From: Roseateles sp.
GTDB lineage: Bacteria; Pseudomonadota; Gammaproteobacteria; Burkholderiales; Burkholderiaceae_C
DNA: 64,000 bases
Assembly: GCA_015657635.1 (NCBI GenBank)
Contig: JACDQM010000037.1
Span: 1 to 64,000, forward strand
Reading direction: 5' to 3'
Part shown: piece by piece, positions 19,646-29,146 of the stretch
How positions within the stretch are numbered: the stretch's first letter is position 1
Layout of the letters: every line of letters starts with the position of its first letter
Program-made: the position numbers and the translations under genes
The notes under the pieces: model-generated
Database searches by the model: none
What the model was told of the DNA's origin: nothing
The model's input: only the letters and a program-made list of their open reading frames with translations

Positions 19646-20565
19646 GCCTTCCCCTCCTGCGTCAGTTTGTCCACCGGCATGCGCTTGCCCAGCCACACCA
19701 CCGCGATCACCGCCAGGCCGAAGGCCAGCGTCATCACATCCAGATGCTCGCCCAGCAGCGGCACCGCCAGCAGCATCGACAAAAACGGCTGCAGCACCTG
19801 CACCTGACTGACGCGCAGTGTGCCGCCCAGCGCCAGTGCGCGGTACCAGGCGAAGAAGCCCAGCCACATCGAGAACACCGAGACATACAGAAAGCCGCCC
19901 CAGGCCGACCAGGCCACCGGTGCCTGGGGCCAGCTCAGCACGCCCACCGGCAGGGTGAGCGGCAGACTCAGCACCAGCACCCAGCAGATCACCTGCTGCG
20001 GCGCCATCTGCGTGCTCAGGCGTGCGCCGCCGACATAGCCGGACGAGGCGCTCAACACCGCCGCCAGCAGCAGCACATCGGCCCATTGCAAGCCCGCCGC
20101 GCCGCGCCAGGCCGCGAAGGCCAGCACCAGGGCCAGACCGGCGACGGCGCAGGCCCAGAAGCCGGCCGAAGGCCGCTGGCGCAGCACCAGCGCGGCCAGC
20201 GCGGCGGTAGCCAGCGGCAGCACGCCGGAGATCACCGAGGCATGCACGGCGTCCACATGGCGCACCGCATAGCCCAGCAGCAGCGGCCAGCCGAACACCA
20301 CACCCAGGGCCACCCAGGCCAGCGGCAACCACTGCTCGCGCCGCGGCCAAGGCGCCGCAGTCAGGCGCAGATAGACAGCCGACAACAGGCCGGCCAGCGC
20401 CGCACGGCCCAGCGCCACGAACAGCGGATCGAGCTGCGGTGCCTCGGCGCTGCCGCCGGCCAGGCGCGTCATCGGAATGCTCAGCGCAAAGATGAACACA
20501 CCCAGCAGGCCCAGCCACAGGCCGCGACTCTGGGCGCTGGTGGGCGTGGCGGTAGGGGCTGTCAT
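19642..20565 (-). CDS. EamA/DMT family transporter
   Basis: Drug/metabolite transporter with two EamA repeats, 307 aa and about ten transmembrane helices. The family exports amino acids and related metabolites. The first repeat begins WLGLLGVFIFALSIPMTRLA and the second about residue 150. It is the first gene of the minus-strand operon and is divergent from a MocR regulator 73 bp away, a pairing often seen where MocR proteins control an adjacent EamA gene. The substrate is unknown, but the downstream racemase and aminotransferase suggest an amino acid. Confidence 0.9.
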   Translation of the reverse strand: MTAPTATPTSAQSRGLWLGLLGVFIFALSIPMTRLAGGSAEAPQLDPLFVALGRAALAGLLSAVYLRLTAAPWPRREQWLPLAWVALGVVFGWPLLLGYAVRHVDAVHASVISGVLPLATAALAALVLRQRPSAGFWACAVAGLALVLAFAAWRGAAGLQWADVLLLAAVLSASSGYVGGARLSTQMAPQQVICWVLVLSLPLTLPVGVLSWPQAPVAWSAWGGFLYVSVFSMWLGFFAWYRALALGGTLRVSQVQVLQPFLSMLLAVPLLGEHLDVMTLAFGLAVIAVVWLGKRMPVDKLTQEGKA

Positions 20566-20587
20566 GCAGCCAGTCTATGCGCCACAA

Positions 20588-20637
20588 CCAATACAGAACC
20601 AGTACACTTTTCATCACACCAACAATCACTGTATTGG
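20588..20637. promoter_or_regulatory. candidate MocR operator in the divergent intergenic region
   Basis: The arms CCAATACAG (20588-20596) and CTGTATTGG (20629-20637) are a perfect 9-bp inverted repeat with centres 41 bp apart, about four helical turns. A direct-repeat variant, CCAGTACAC, lies at 20599-20607, eleven bp after the first. The pattern fits a MocR dimer that binds repeated half-sites between its own gene and the EamA operon. Confidence 0.6.
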
Positions 20638-20638
20638 C

Positions 20639-22117
20639 ATGGACACCGACACAAGCCGCAGCGCGACGGCGGCAGCCGCCCCGTTGGCACGCGGCGCCAG
20701 CATGCCGCTGGCGCAGCAGCTGGCCCAGCGCTATGCCGAGCGCATCCAGCAGCGCCTGCTGCTGCCGGGCAGCCGCCTGCCCTCGGTGCGCGAATGCGCG
20801 CAGCGCCATGGCGTCAGCCCGCATACCGTGGTGGCCGCCTATGACCAGCTGCTGGCCCAAGGCCTGCTGGAAGCGCGCAAGCAGCGCGGCTTCTTCGTGC
20901 GCGAGACCCCGGTGCCGCGAGCCGGCGCCAGCGTCGCGACCGCCACCGGGCGCCCTGGGGCCTGGCAGCCGCCCGGCCAGACGCCCAAGGCACCGTTCGA
21001 CGTCACCGCACTGATCCGCGGCATGTTCCAGGCCGATGCGCACAACGCGCCCGGCCTGGGTACCCTGCCGGCTGACTGGCTGGACCTGCCGATGCTGCAG
21101 ACCGCGATGCGCCGCGTGATCGCGCAAAGCGAGGGCGCCGAGCAGCTGGCACTGCAGTACGGCCAGCCCGGCGGCGATGCCCGGCTGCGGGCAGCGCTGG
21201 CGCAGCGTCTGGCCGATCTGGGCATTGCGGCCGCACCGGAGCAGATCCTCAGCACCGTGGGCGCCACCCATGCGCTGGACCTGATCACGCGCACCCTGCT
21301 GCAGCCCGGCGATGCGGTGCTGGTGGACGAGCCGGGCTGGGCCATCGAGTTCGCCCGCCTGAGCCAGGCCGGCATGCGTTTGCTGCCGGTGCCCCGCGGC
21401 GCCGACGGGCCGGATCTGGACGCGATGGAGCGCCTGATCCAGCAGCACAGCCCGCGCCTGTACGTCACCGTCTCGGTGCTGCACAACCCGACCGGCAACA
21501 CGCTGTCGCTGGGCAGCGCGCACCGCATCCTGCAACTGGCCGAAGCAGCGGACTTCCTGATCGTCGAGGACGACACCTATGCCTTCATGGCACCCAACCA
21601 TGCGCCGCGCCTGTCGGCGCTGGACGGGCTGCGGCGCACGGTCTACGTCTCGGGCTTCTCCAAGATCCTCACGCCGGCCTGGCGCGTCGGCTATCTGGCT
21701 GCCAGCCCTGAACGTGCGGCCCGCCTGACCGACGCCAAGCTGCTGCAGACCCTGACCACCAGCCCGCTGCTGGAACGCGCCGTGGCGCTGTGCCTGGAGC
21801 AGGGCCAGCTGCGCCGCCATGCCGAACGGGTGCAGACCCGGCTGGACGCGGCGCGCCAGCGCGTCGTGCGCCTGGCGCTGGATTCGGGCTGCCAGTTCGT
21901 CACACCGCCGCAAGGGCTGTTCGGCTGGATCGACACCGGCATCGACACCGAGCGGCTGGCCCAGCGCCTGCTCGACGAAGGCTGGCTGACCGCGCCCGGC
22001 CTGCTGTTCAGCGCCAGCCGCCAGCCCGGCACGCTGATGCGCATCAACTTCGCCACCGCGCAGGATGCAGGCTTCTGGCGCCTGCTGGCGCGCTTGCGCA
22101 AGGACATGCTGGGGTGA
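20639..22117 (+). CDS. MocR family regulator (GntR-type wHTH fused to an aminotransferase-like domain)
   Basis: MocR/GabR-type transcription factor, 492 aa. The N-terminal winged helix at residues 15-90 includes RLPSVRECAQRHGVSPHTVV and GLLEARKQRGFFV. A long linker leads into a fold-type I aminotransferase domain with the PLP lysine in VSGFSKILTPAWRVGYL and the VEDDTYAFM block. Such proteins use PLP or a PLP-amino acid adduct as effector. The ATG at 20639 is chosen over upstream in-frame starts because it directly precedes the domain and lies just past the operator-like repeats. It probably controls the divergent EamA operon. Confidence 0.92.
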   Translation: MDTDTSRSATAAAAPLARGASMPLAQQLAQRYAERIQQRLLLPGSRLPSVRECAQRHGVSPHTVVAAYDQLLAQGLLEARKQRGFFVRETPVPRAGASVATATGRPGAWQPPGQTPKAPFDVTALIRGMFQADAHNAPGLGTLPADWLDLPMLQTAMRRVIAQSEGAEQLALQYGQPGGDARLRAALAQRLADLGIAAAPEQILSTVGATHALDLITRTLLQPGDAVLVDEPGWAIEFARLSQAGMRLLPVPRGADGPDLDAMERLIQQHSPRLYVTVSVLHNPTGNTLSLGSAHRILQLAEAADFLIVEDDTYAFMAPNHAPRLSALDGLRRTVYVSGFSKILTPAWRVGYLAASPERAARLTDAKLLQTLTTSPLLERAVALCLEQGQLRRHAERVQTRLDAARQRVVRLALDSGCQFVTPPQGLFGWIDTGIDTERLAQRLLDEGWLTAPGLLFSASRQPGTLMRINFATAQDAGFWRLLARLRKDMLG

Positions 22118-22192
22118 AGCGCGCCAGGCACCGCGCTTGCCTTAGGATGCTCGCTACCCACAGGCGCTCAAGCCTCAGCCCAGTCCCAGCGC

Positions 22193-22828
22193 ATGAACAG
22201 CTCCGCCCCCGCGAAAGACCTCCGCTTTCTGATCGTCGACCCGCTGGCCGGGGTGCAGAGCTTTGCGCGCCAGTTGCTGGAAAGCTATGGCTTTGCGTCG
22301 TCAAGCATCCGCTGCGCCGCCGACCCCGACAGCGCGCTGGCGCTGGCGCGTGAGCTCGCGCCCGACATCCTGATCACCGACTGGTTTGCGGATTCGGCCA
22401 TGACCGGCATCCAGCTGCACCAGCGCGTGTGCGAGCAGCAGCCCGGCTGCCGGCTGGCGCTGCTGAGCTTCAAGGTCGGCCCCGAACAGCAGGCCGCGGC
22501 CGAGCAGGCGGGCTCACGCTTTCTGCTGCGCAAACCCTTCACTCCTCAGGAGTTGCAGGACACCTTGCGCAATGCGCTGGCCAAGCTGGCGATCGAACGC
22601 CCCGAGTTGCACCAGCGCTTTCAGGCCGTGGCGCAGAAGAAGGCGCCCACCGCGCCGCCGCGCCCCATCGAGCTGCCCCAGCTGGTGTCGCTGCGGCCCG
22701 GTGACAAGGTCGTCCATGGCGGCAAGACCGATACCGTGCAGCATGTGGTGATCAGCCATGGCGAACTGGTGGTGCAGCTCAAGGGCTCCGGCGCCATGGT
22801 GCCGGCCAGCAAGCTCAAGCGCGTCTGA
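22193..22828 (+). CDS. response regulator-like REC protein with unknown C-terminal domain
   Basis: Protein of 211 aa. Residues about 9-130 form a receiver domain: LRFLIVDPLAG, the phosphoacceptor Asp in DILITDWFAD, Ser in LALLSF and Lys in FLLRKPF. The usual second acidic residue after the first Asp is replaced by Pro (VDP), which may weaken Mg2+ binding. After an Ala/Pro linker, the final 50 residues (LVSLRPGDKVVHGGKTDTV, then SKLKRV) look like a small beta domain that I do not recognise; it is neither a DNA-binding domain nor an output enzyme. It stands alone between MocR and a convergent GGDEF gene. Confidence 0.75.
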   Translation: MNSSAPAKDLRFLIVDPLAGVQSFARQLLESYGFASSSIRCAADPDSALALARELAPDILITDWFADSAMTGIQLHQRVCEQQPGCRLALLSFKVGPEQQAAAEQAGSRFLLRKPFTPQELQDTLRNALAKLAIERPELHQRFQAVAQKKAPTAPPRPIELPQLVSLRPGDKVVHGGKTDTVQHVVISHGELVVQLKGSGAMVPASKLKRV

Positions 22829-22858
22829 GCTGGGGGCGGCACACAGGCGGCTCGCGCC

Positions 22859-24421
22859 TCACTCCGAAAGCCGGTCCCGGCCCGAGGCCTTGGCGCGGTA
22901 CAGCGCGGTATCGGCGCGCAGGTACAGGCTGTCCGCCGTATCGCCGGCCTGCGCCATTGCCAGGCCCATGCTCACCGTCAGCAGCCCGCCGCTGCAGGCC
23001 TCGTGCGGAATGCCGCGCGCTCGCAGCGCCGCCTGCACCTCGGCGGCGCAATGCCGGGCACCGTCCAGATCGGTCTGTTCCAGCAGCAGCGCGAACTCTT
23101 CGCCGCCCAGCCGCGCCGCCAGGTCACCCGGGCGGCGCGCCAGCTGGGCGAGGCATTCAGACAGCGCCTTCAGCGCAAAGTCGCCTTCCTGATGGCCGTA
23201 GCGATCATTGAAGGCCTTGAAGAAGTCCACATCCAGCAGCAGCAGGCACAGCGGCTCGCCCGTGCGCTGGCGGCTGCGCAGCGCCTGGTCCAGGCGTTCG
23301 GTGAAGCAGCGCCGGTTGGCCAGCTCGGTCAGGGCGTCGGTCTGCGAGAGCTGCTCCAGCGCCTGCACCTGGGACGCGATCACGCCCAGAAAGTGGTTGG
23401 CACCGCCGGCCATCCGCGCGATCTCGTCGCGCCCGCTGACGGTGACCGTGCGCGCCCAGTCGCGGCGCAGCTGGATGTCGTCAAGTTCGCGGCCAAGCCG
23501 GGCCAGACGTACCACCACCACGCGGTCGATCACCAGCATGATGCCCAGCGCCAGCGCCGAGGCCAAACCCAGCACCAGCCAGCTCACGCGTGTCATCAGC
23601 GCCTGGCTGCGCTCCATGATCTGGCGCGGCCAGCTCGCCTCCAGCAGTGCGACAGGCACACCGTTGATGTCGCGCAGCGGCCAACGCAGGTTCAGTCGAT
23701 GGCGCTCGCTCTCGATGCGCAAGGGGCCTGGCCCCGTCAGAGAGGCCAGCTCAGCGGCCACAGCCTCACCGGTCAGGCGCTCGGTCGGCTCGATCGGTCT
23801 GATGCTCAACAGCAGCCCGCTGCGTTCGGCCACATCAGCCGCCACGCGGTCGCCGAGTCGGTCAGTCACTGCCACAAACCCAGCCGCTCGGCTGCTTGGC
23901 CGGGCTTCATTGCCCAGCAGCGCGCGCTGGCACAGCATCAACAGCTGGTCTTCACTGCGCACGATGCCGCAGGGTCGGCTGCCAGGCTTGCGCGCCAGCA
24001 ATCCTCGGCTCAATGCGCTCTGCACAGCCGGACTCAGCGAGCCTGGCAGCAACAGCCCCGCATCCGCCGGCGACGCCAGGTTGACGGCAAGATCCCCGTC
24101 CGGGGCGTACACGCCGAACCAGCTCAGACCGGACGTGGCCACGGATTCAGGTGTCAGATTGCGCTGTGCAAAGACACGGTCTGGCTGACGCTGATGCTGG
24201 TAGAGGTCTTCCCAGAGGCTCCATTCCAGCAGCACGCGGTCCAAGAGCAGAAACTCATCATCGAGCGATCGCAGCACACGGCTGAAGTCATCCAGCACCA
24301 CCTTGCTCTCGAGTTCGAGATAGCTGCTGTCGACCTGGCTGCGCAAGAACCACAGACTGACCGCGCCGCTCAGCAGATACAGCACCAGCACCCACAGCAC
24401 AACCTTGATGCGCAGACCCAT
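22859..24421 (-). CDS. diguanylate cyclase with periplasmic CHASE4-like sensor
   Basis: Membrane-bound GGDEF protein of 520 aa making c-di-GMP from two GTP. A TM helix at about 6-28 and another at about 280-300 bracket a periplasmic sensor region resembling CHASE4 (the segment LLDRVLLEWSLWEDLYQ is typical). HAMP-like helices and then a GGDEF domain (about 350-520) follow. The active-site loop is intact (GGEEF). An RxxD inhibitory site (RPGD) lies exactly five residues before it, so product inhibition is expected. No partner gene is evident. Confidence 0.92.
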   Translation of the reverse strand: MGLRIKVVLWVLVLYLLSGAVSLWFLRSQVDSSYLELESKVVLDDFSRVLRSLDDEFLLLDRVLLEWSLWEDLYQHQRQPDRVFAQRNLTPESVATSGLSWFGVYAPDGDLAVNLASPADAGLLLPGSLSPAVQSALSRGLLARKPGSRPCGIVRSEDQLLMLCQRALLGNEARPSSRAAGFVAVTDRLGDRVAADVAERSGLLLSIRPIEPTERLTGEAVAAELASLTGPGPLRIESERHRLNLRWPLRDINGVPVALLEASWPRQIMERSQALMTRVSWLVLGLASALALGIMLVIDRVVVVRLARLGRELDDIQLRRDWARTVTVSGRDEIARMAGGANHFLGVIASQVQALEQLSQTDALTELANRRCFTERLDQALRSRQRTGEPLCLLLLDVDFFKAFNDRYGHQEGDFALKALSECLAQLARRPGDLAARLGGEEFALLLEQTDLDGARHCAAEVQAALRARGIPHEACSGGLLTVSMGLAMAQAGDTADSLYLRADTALYRAKASGRDRLSE

Positions 24422-24479
24422 CGTGAGCAGCCCTTGTCTCGGTGCCTCAGTATCGCCGGCCGGCTCGCGTCCGCAAGCC

Positions 24480-24887
24480 TCAGGTCAGCAACACGGCCAG
24501 CACCATCAGCAAAGGATAGGGGAGTGCTACCGTCGGACGGCACGCCGAACGCAGGTAGGCCGCCAACAGACCGCCGATGCCGGGGCGCTGCGCCAGCCAC
24601 TGGCTGTTGAACTGCATCGCGACGACAGCAGACGCTGGCTCGCGCAAGGCGCGCTCGACCTGCAGCAGGCGCTCCGCCAGGCGCGCCTGAAAGGTCTTGA
24701 AGATCGCATCCAGCAACCACAGCAGGACCAGCAAGGCCATCAAGAGCAGCGCCGACACCGGCGCAAACGCCGTCAGCAGCACGGCCGTCAGCTTGATGGC
24801 CAGCGTCCAGAGTTCGTAATGCTCATGCTGGGCCTGCAGCAGCAGCCACTCCTGCTGCAGCGGCTGGGTGTCCGGCCGGTCCGTCAC
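24480..24887 (-). CDS. small membrane protein of unknown function
   Basis: Hypothetical protein of 135 aa. The N-terminus is polar and Gln-rich. Two closely spaced hydrophobic helices follow at about 30-65, then an amphipathic helical stretch (LAERLLQVERAL) and a last hydrophobic segment at the C-terminus (YPLLMVLAVLLT). I do not recognise a family. Its ATG overlaps the uup stop codon by four bases, so it is probably translated from the uup transcript. Confidence 0.65.
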   Translation of the reverse strand: MTDRPDTQPLQQEWLLLQAQHEHYELWTLAIKLTAVLLTAFAPVSALLLMALLVLLWLLDAIFKTFQARLAERLLQVERALREPASAVVAMQFNSQWLAQRPGIGGLLAAYLRSACRPTVALPYPLLMVLAVLLT

Positions 24888-26767
24888 TTGGCCTCCAGCA
24901 CTTCCCAGCGCTCCATCAGGGCCAGCAACTCCTCGTCAATCTCGCTGGCGCGCGCGGTCACCTCGGCGATGCGCGCCGCGCCCTGGTTGTAGAGCTCGAC
25001 ACCGTTCAGCAGCGCATTGATCTGCACCTGCTCGGCCTCCAGCGCCGCGACTTTGGCCGGCAGCTCATCGAGCTCGCGCTGTTCCTTGTAGCTGAGCTTG
25101 CGCTTGGTGGCCACCACCGGGGCGGGCGCGGGCGCAGCGGCAGGCGCAGCAGCGGCCGCTGCAGCAGGCGCGGGTGCCGCCTTGGCGGCCAGCGCGGCGG
25201 CACGCTTGGACTGGATCAGCCAGTCCTCGATATCGCCCTCGTACTCGCGCCAGCGGCCCTGGCCCTCGTTGACGATGGTGCTGGTCACCACGTTGTCGAG
25301 GAAGCGCCGGTCGTGGCTGACCAGGAAGACCGTGCCGTCGTACTCGGCCAGCAGTTCCTCCAGCAGTTCCAGCGTCTCGATGTCCAGGTCGTTGGTCGGT
25401 TCGTCCAGCACCAGCACATTGGCTGGACGTGCAAACAGGCGCGCCAGCAGCAGGCGGTTGCGCTCGCCGCCCGACAGGCTCTTGACCGGCGAGTTGGCGC
25501 GCGCCGGCGAGAACAGAAAGTCGCCCAGATAGCTCTTCACATGCTTCTTCTGGTTGCCGATCTCGATCCACTCGCTGCCCGGGCTGATGGTGTCGGCCAG
25601 CGTGGCCTCCAGATCGAGCGCATCACGCATCTGGTCAAAATAGGCCACGCTGAGCTTGCTGCCCTGGCGCACCACGCCACTGTCGGGCGCGATCTCGCCC
25701 AGGATCAGCTTAAGCAGCGTGGTCTTGCCCGCGCCATTGGCGCCGACCAGGCCGATCTTGTCGCCGCGCAGGATGGTGGCGCTGAAGTTGTCGACGATCA
25801 GGCGATCGCCATAGCGCTTGCTGACGTTCTCCAGCTCGGCCACGATCTTGCCGCTGCTGGAGCCGGTGTCGATGTCCAGCTTGACCTTGCCCTGCACGTC
25901 GCGGCGCGCCGCACGCGACTCGCGCATCTCATGCAGGCGCTGCACACGGGCCACGCTGCGGGTGCGCCGCGCTTCGACGCCCTTGCGGATCCACACCTCT
26001 TCCTGCGCCAGCAGCTTGTCGAAGCGCGCATTGACCAGCGCCTCGTTCTCCAGCTCGTAGGCCTTGGCAGCCTGGAAGGCGGCGAAGTTGCCCGGATAGC
26101 CACGCAGCTGGCCGCGGTCCAGCTCGACGATGCGGTTGGCCACGTTGTCCAGGAAGGCGCGGTCGTGGGTGATCAGCAGCAGCGAGCCATTGAATTCGTT
26201 CAGCAGGCCTTCCAGCCAGGCGATCGCATCCAGGTCCAGGTGGTTGGTCGGTTCATCCAGCAGCAGCACATCGGGCTGCGCCACCAGCGCACGCGCCAGC
26301 GCCACGCGCTTCTTCAGTCCGCCCGACAGCGTGCCGACGATGCGCCAGCCGTCCAGGCCCAGGCGATGCAGGGTTTCATCGACGCGCTGCTCCCAGTTCC
26401 AGGCGCCGATATGTTCGATGCGCTCCTGCACCCAGGCCAGGTCGTCGTTCTCGTCATGGCGCTCATAGCGCTCGCGCAGGGCCTTGGCTTCGGCCACGCC
26501 CTCGCTGACCACCTCGAAGATGCTGGACTCGGGATTGAGCTCGGGCTCCTGCGGCACATAGACGCTGGTCAGGCCCTGCTGCAGCTGCAGCAGGCCGTCG
26601 TCGAGCTTTTCGATGCCGGCCAGGATTTTCAGCAAGGACGACTTGCCGGTGCCGTTGCGGCCGATCAGGCCGACGCGCTCGCCGGTCTCAAGAGCGAAAT
26701 TGGCGCCATCCAGCAAAGGCACATGGCCGAAAGCGAGATGGGCGTTGGAGATAGAGAGGACTGCCAT
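24884..26767 (-). CDS. uup: ABC-F family ATPase Uup
   Basis: Soluble ABC-F protein, 627 aa, with two ATP-binding cassettes and no membrane domain. ABC-F proteins act on ribosomes; Uup is also linked to precise transposon excision and branched DNA. Walker A motifs are GRNGTGKSS and GANGAGKTT, signatures SGGLKKR and SGGERNR, and Walker B with DEPTNHLD and DEPTNDLD. The linker between cassettes is charged. A long Ala/Pro-rich spacer leads to a C-terminal coiled coil (about 560-627), the feature that separates Uup from EttA and YheS. Confidence 0.92.
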   Translation of the reverse strand: MAVLSISNAHLAFGHVPLLDGANFALETGERVGLIGRNGTGKSSLLKILAGIEKLDDGLLQLQQGLTSVYVPQEPELNPESSIFEVVSEGVAEAKALRERYERHDENDDLAWVQERIEHIGAWNWEQRVDETLHRLGLDGWRIVGTLSGGLKKRVALARALVAQPDVLLLDEPTNHLDLDAIAWLEGLLNEFNGSLLLITHDRAFLDNVANRIVELDRGQLRGYPGNFAAFQAAKAYELENEALVNARFDKLLAQEEVWIRKGVEARRTRSVARVQRLHEMRESRAARRDVQGKVKLDIDTGSSSGKIVAELENVSKRYGDRLIVDNFSATILRGDKIGLVGANGAGKTTLLKLILGEIAPDSGVVRQGSKLSVAYFDQMRDALDLEATLADTISPGSEWIEIGNQKKHVKSYLGDFLFSPARANSPVKSLSGGERNRLLLARLFARPANVLVLDEPTNDLDIETLELLEELLAEYDGTVFLVSHDRRFLDNVVTSTIVNEGQGRWREYEGDIEDWLIQSKRAAALAAKAAPAPAAAAAAAPAAAPAPAPVVATKRKLSYKEQRELDELPAKVAALEAEQVQINALLNGVELYNQGAARIAEVTARASEIDEELLALMERWEVLEAK

Positions 26768-26789
26768 CCCCCTATTGTCCCCGACCCGC

Positions 26790-27626
26790 TCAATCCGCCA
26801 GCGCGCGGGCGTGATGCGTGATGTGCTCGCCGATGAAACTGGCGATGAAGTAGTAGCTGTGGTCGTAGCCCGGCTGCCGGCGCAGCGTCAGCGGGTGGCC
26901 AGCGGCGGCGCAGGCCTGCTGCAGCAGTTCGGGCTTCAGCTGCCCCGCAAGGAACTCGTCGGCCTCGCCCTGGTCGACCAGCAAGGGAAGACGCTCAGCC
27001 AGATCGCCAGCGACCAGCGCCACCGCATCGTGCGCGGCCCAGGCCGCCCGGTCCTCGCCCAGGTAGGCCGCGAAGGCCTTCTGGCCCCAGGGCACTTGCG
27101 AGGGCGCGACGATGGGCGAGAAGGCCGAGACGCTGGCGTAGCGGCCGGGGTGGCGCAGCGCCAGCGTCAGCGCGCCGTGACCGCCCATCGAGTGGCCGAA
27201 GACCGCGCGCCGCGCTGTGGCCGGAAACTGCGCTTCCACCAGCGCCGGCAGCTCCTGCACCACATAGTCTTCCATGCGGAACTGCGGCGCCCAGGGCGAT
27301 TGCGTGGCATTGAGATAGAAGCCCGCGCCCTGGCCCAGATCGTAGGCTGCGTCGTTGGCTATGCCTTCGCCACGCGGGCTGGTGTCGGGCGCCACCAGGA
27401 TCAGCCCATGCGCGGCCGCATGCGCTTGAGCGCCGGCCTTGGTGATGAAGTTCTGCTCGGTGCAGGTCAGGCCCGAGAGCCAGTACAGCACCGGGCAGCG
27501 CTCGCCGGCCAGTGCCGCAGGTGGCAGGTAGACGCCGAAGCGCATCTCGCAGCCCAGCGTGCGGCTGGTGTGCTTCCAGACTTCCTGGCGGCCGCCGAAG
27601 CAGGCGTGGTGTTCGATCCGTTCCAT
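26790..27626 (-). CDS. frmB: S-formylglutathione hydrolase
   Basis: Serine esterase of 278 aa that hydrolyses S-formylglutathione to formate and glutathione, the second step of glutathione-dependent formaldehyde oxidation. The nucleophile elbow [10 protein letters not shown], the acid region DQGEADEFL and the histidine in GYDHSYYFI form the catalytic triad. The [13 protein letters not shown] segment is diagnostic. The same frame stays open far upstream through the antisense of frmA, so the ATG at 27626 was chosen from homology ([12 protein letters not shown]). It lies five bases after frmA. Confidence 0.96.
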   Translation of the reverse strand: MERIEHHACFGGRQEVWKHTSRTLGCEMRFGVYLPPAALAGERCPVLYWLSGLTCTEQNFITKAGAQAHAAAHGLILVAPDTSPRGEGIANDAAYDLGQGAGFYLNATQSPWAPQFRMEDYVVQELPALVEAQFPATARRAVFGHSMGGHGALTLALRHPGRYASVSAFSPIVAPSQVPWGQKAFAAYLGEDRAAWAAHDAVALVAGDLAERLPLLVDQGEADEFLAGQLKPELLQQACAAAGHPLTLRRQPGYDHSYYFIASFIGEHITHHARALAD

Positions 27627-27631
27627 GGCGA

Positions 27632-28762
<1,131 letters not shown>

Positions 28763-28796
28763 TCAGGGCGGGAAAAGGAAAGAAAGGCGCTGCCGT

Positions 28797-29072
28797 TCAC
28801 TTCAGATAGGTGCGCACCAGCACCGTCATGTCCTGGGCCAGCTGGGCATGGCGCAGATCGGCCTCGCCCAGTTCACCCAGCGACTCGCGGATGTGCGACT
28901 CCAGCACCTCGGACATCAGGCCGTTGATCGCGCCACGGATGGCGGCCAACTGCTGCAACACCGGCGCGCAGTCGGCGCCGGCTTCCAGCGCACGCTCCAG
29001 CGCCTCGGCCTGGCCGCGGATGCGGCGCACGCGGGCCAGGGCCTTCTTTTTCTCTTCCGGTGAGTGCGGCAT
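28797..29072 (-). CDS. frmR: formaldehyde-responsive repressor FrmR
   Basis: CsoR/RcnR-family all-helical repressor, 91 aa. It begins MPHSPEEKKKALARVRRIRG and has the key Cys35 (GADC) and His60 (VLESH). In E. coli FrmR, Pro2 and Cys35 are bridged by formaldehyde, which releases the repressor. Both residues are conserved here, and the metal-sensor ligand sets of RcnR or CsoR are not. It is the first gene of the frmRAB operon and lies directly downstream of a G-tract operator. Confidence 0.95.
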   Translation of the reverse strand: MPHSPEEKKKALARVRRIRGQAEALERALEAGADCAPVLQQLAAIRGAINGLMSEVLESHIRESLGELGEADLRHAQLAQDMTVLVRTYLK

Positions 29073-29082
29073 GGCCGGAGTG

Positions 29083-29101
29083 TATACCCCCCCGGGGTAT
29101 A
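29083..29101. promoter_or_regulatory. FrmR operator
   Basis: The inverted repeat TATACCCCCCCGGGGTATA (19 bp) begins 11 bp upstream of the frmR start. A G/C tract flanked by TATA-type arms is the operator style of the CsoR/RcnR/FrmR family, so this is the expected autoregulatory site. Confidence 0.8.
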
Positions 29102-29146
29102 TGCAACAAGGCCGGAGCCGAGCTCGCTATCCCACCCTGCGAGCGC

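Noticed and set aside
18908-21913. A single 1001-aa minus-strand protein
   Set aside because: It is one open frame running through the antisense of the MocR gene and out-of-frame EamA. Only the last 245 residues (the racemase) are coherent.
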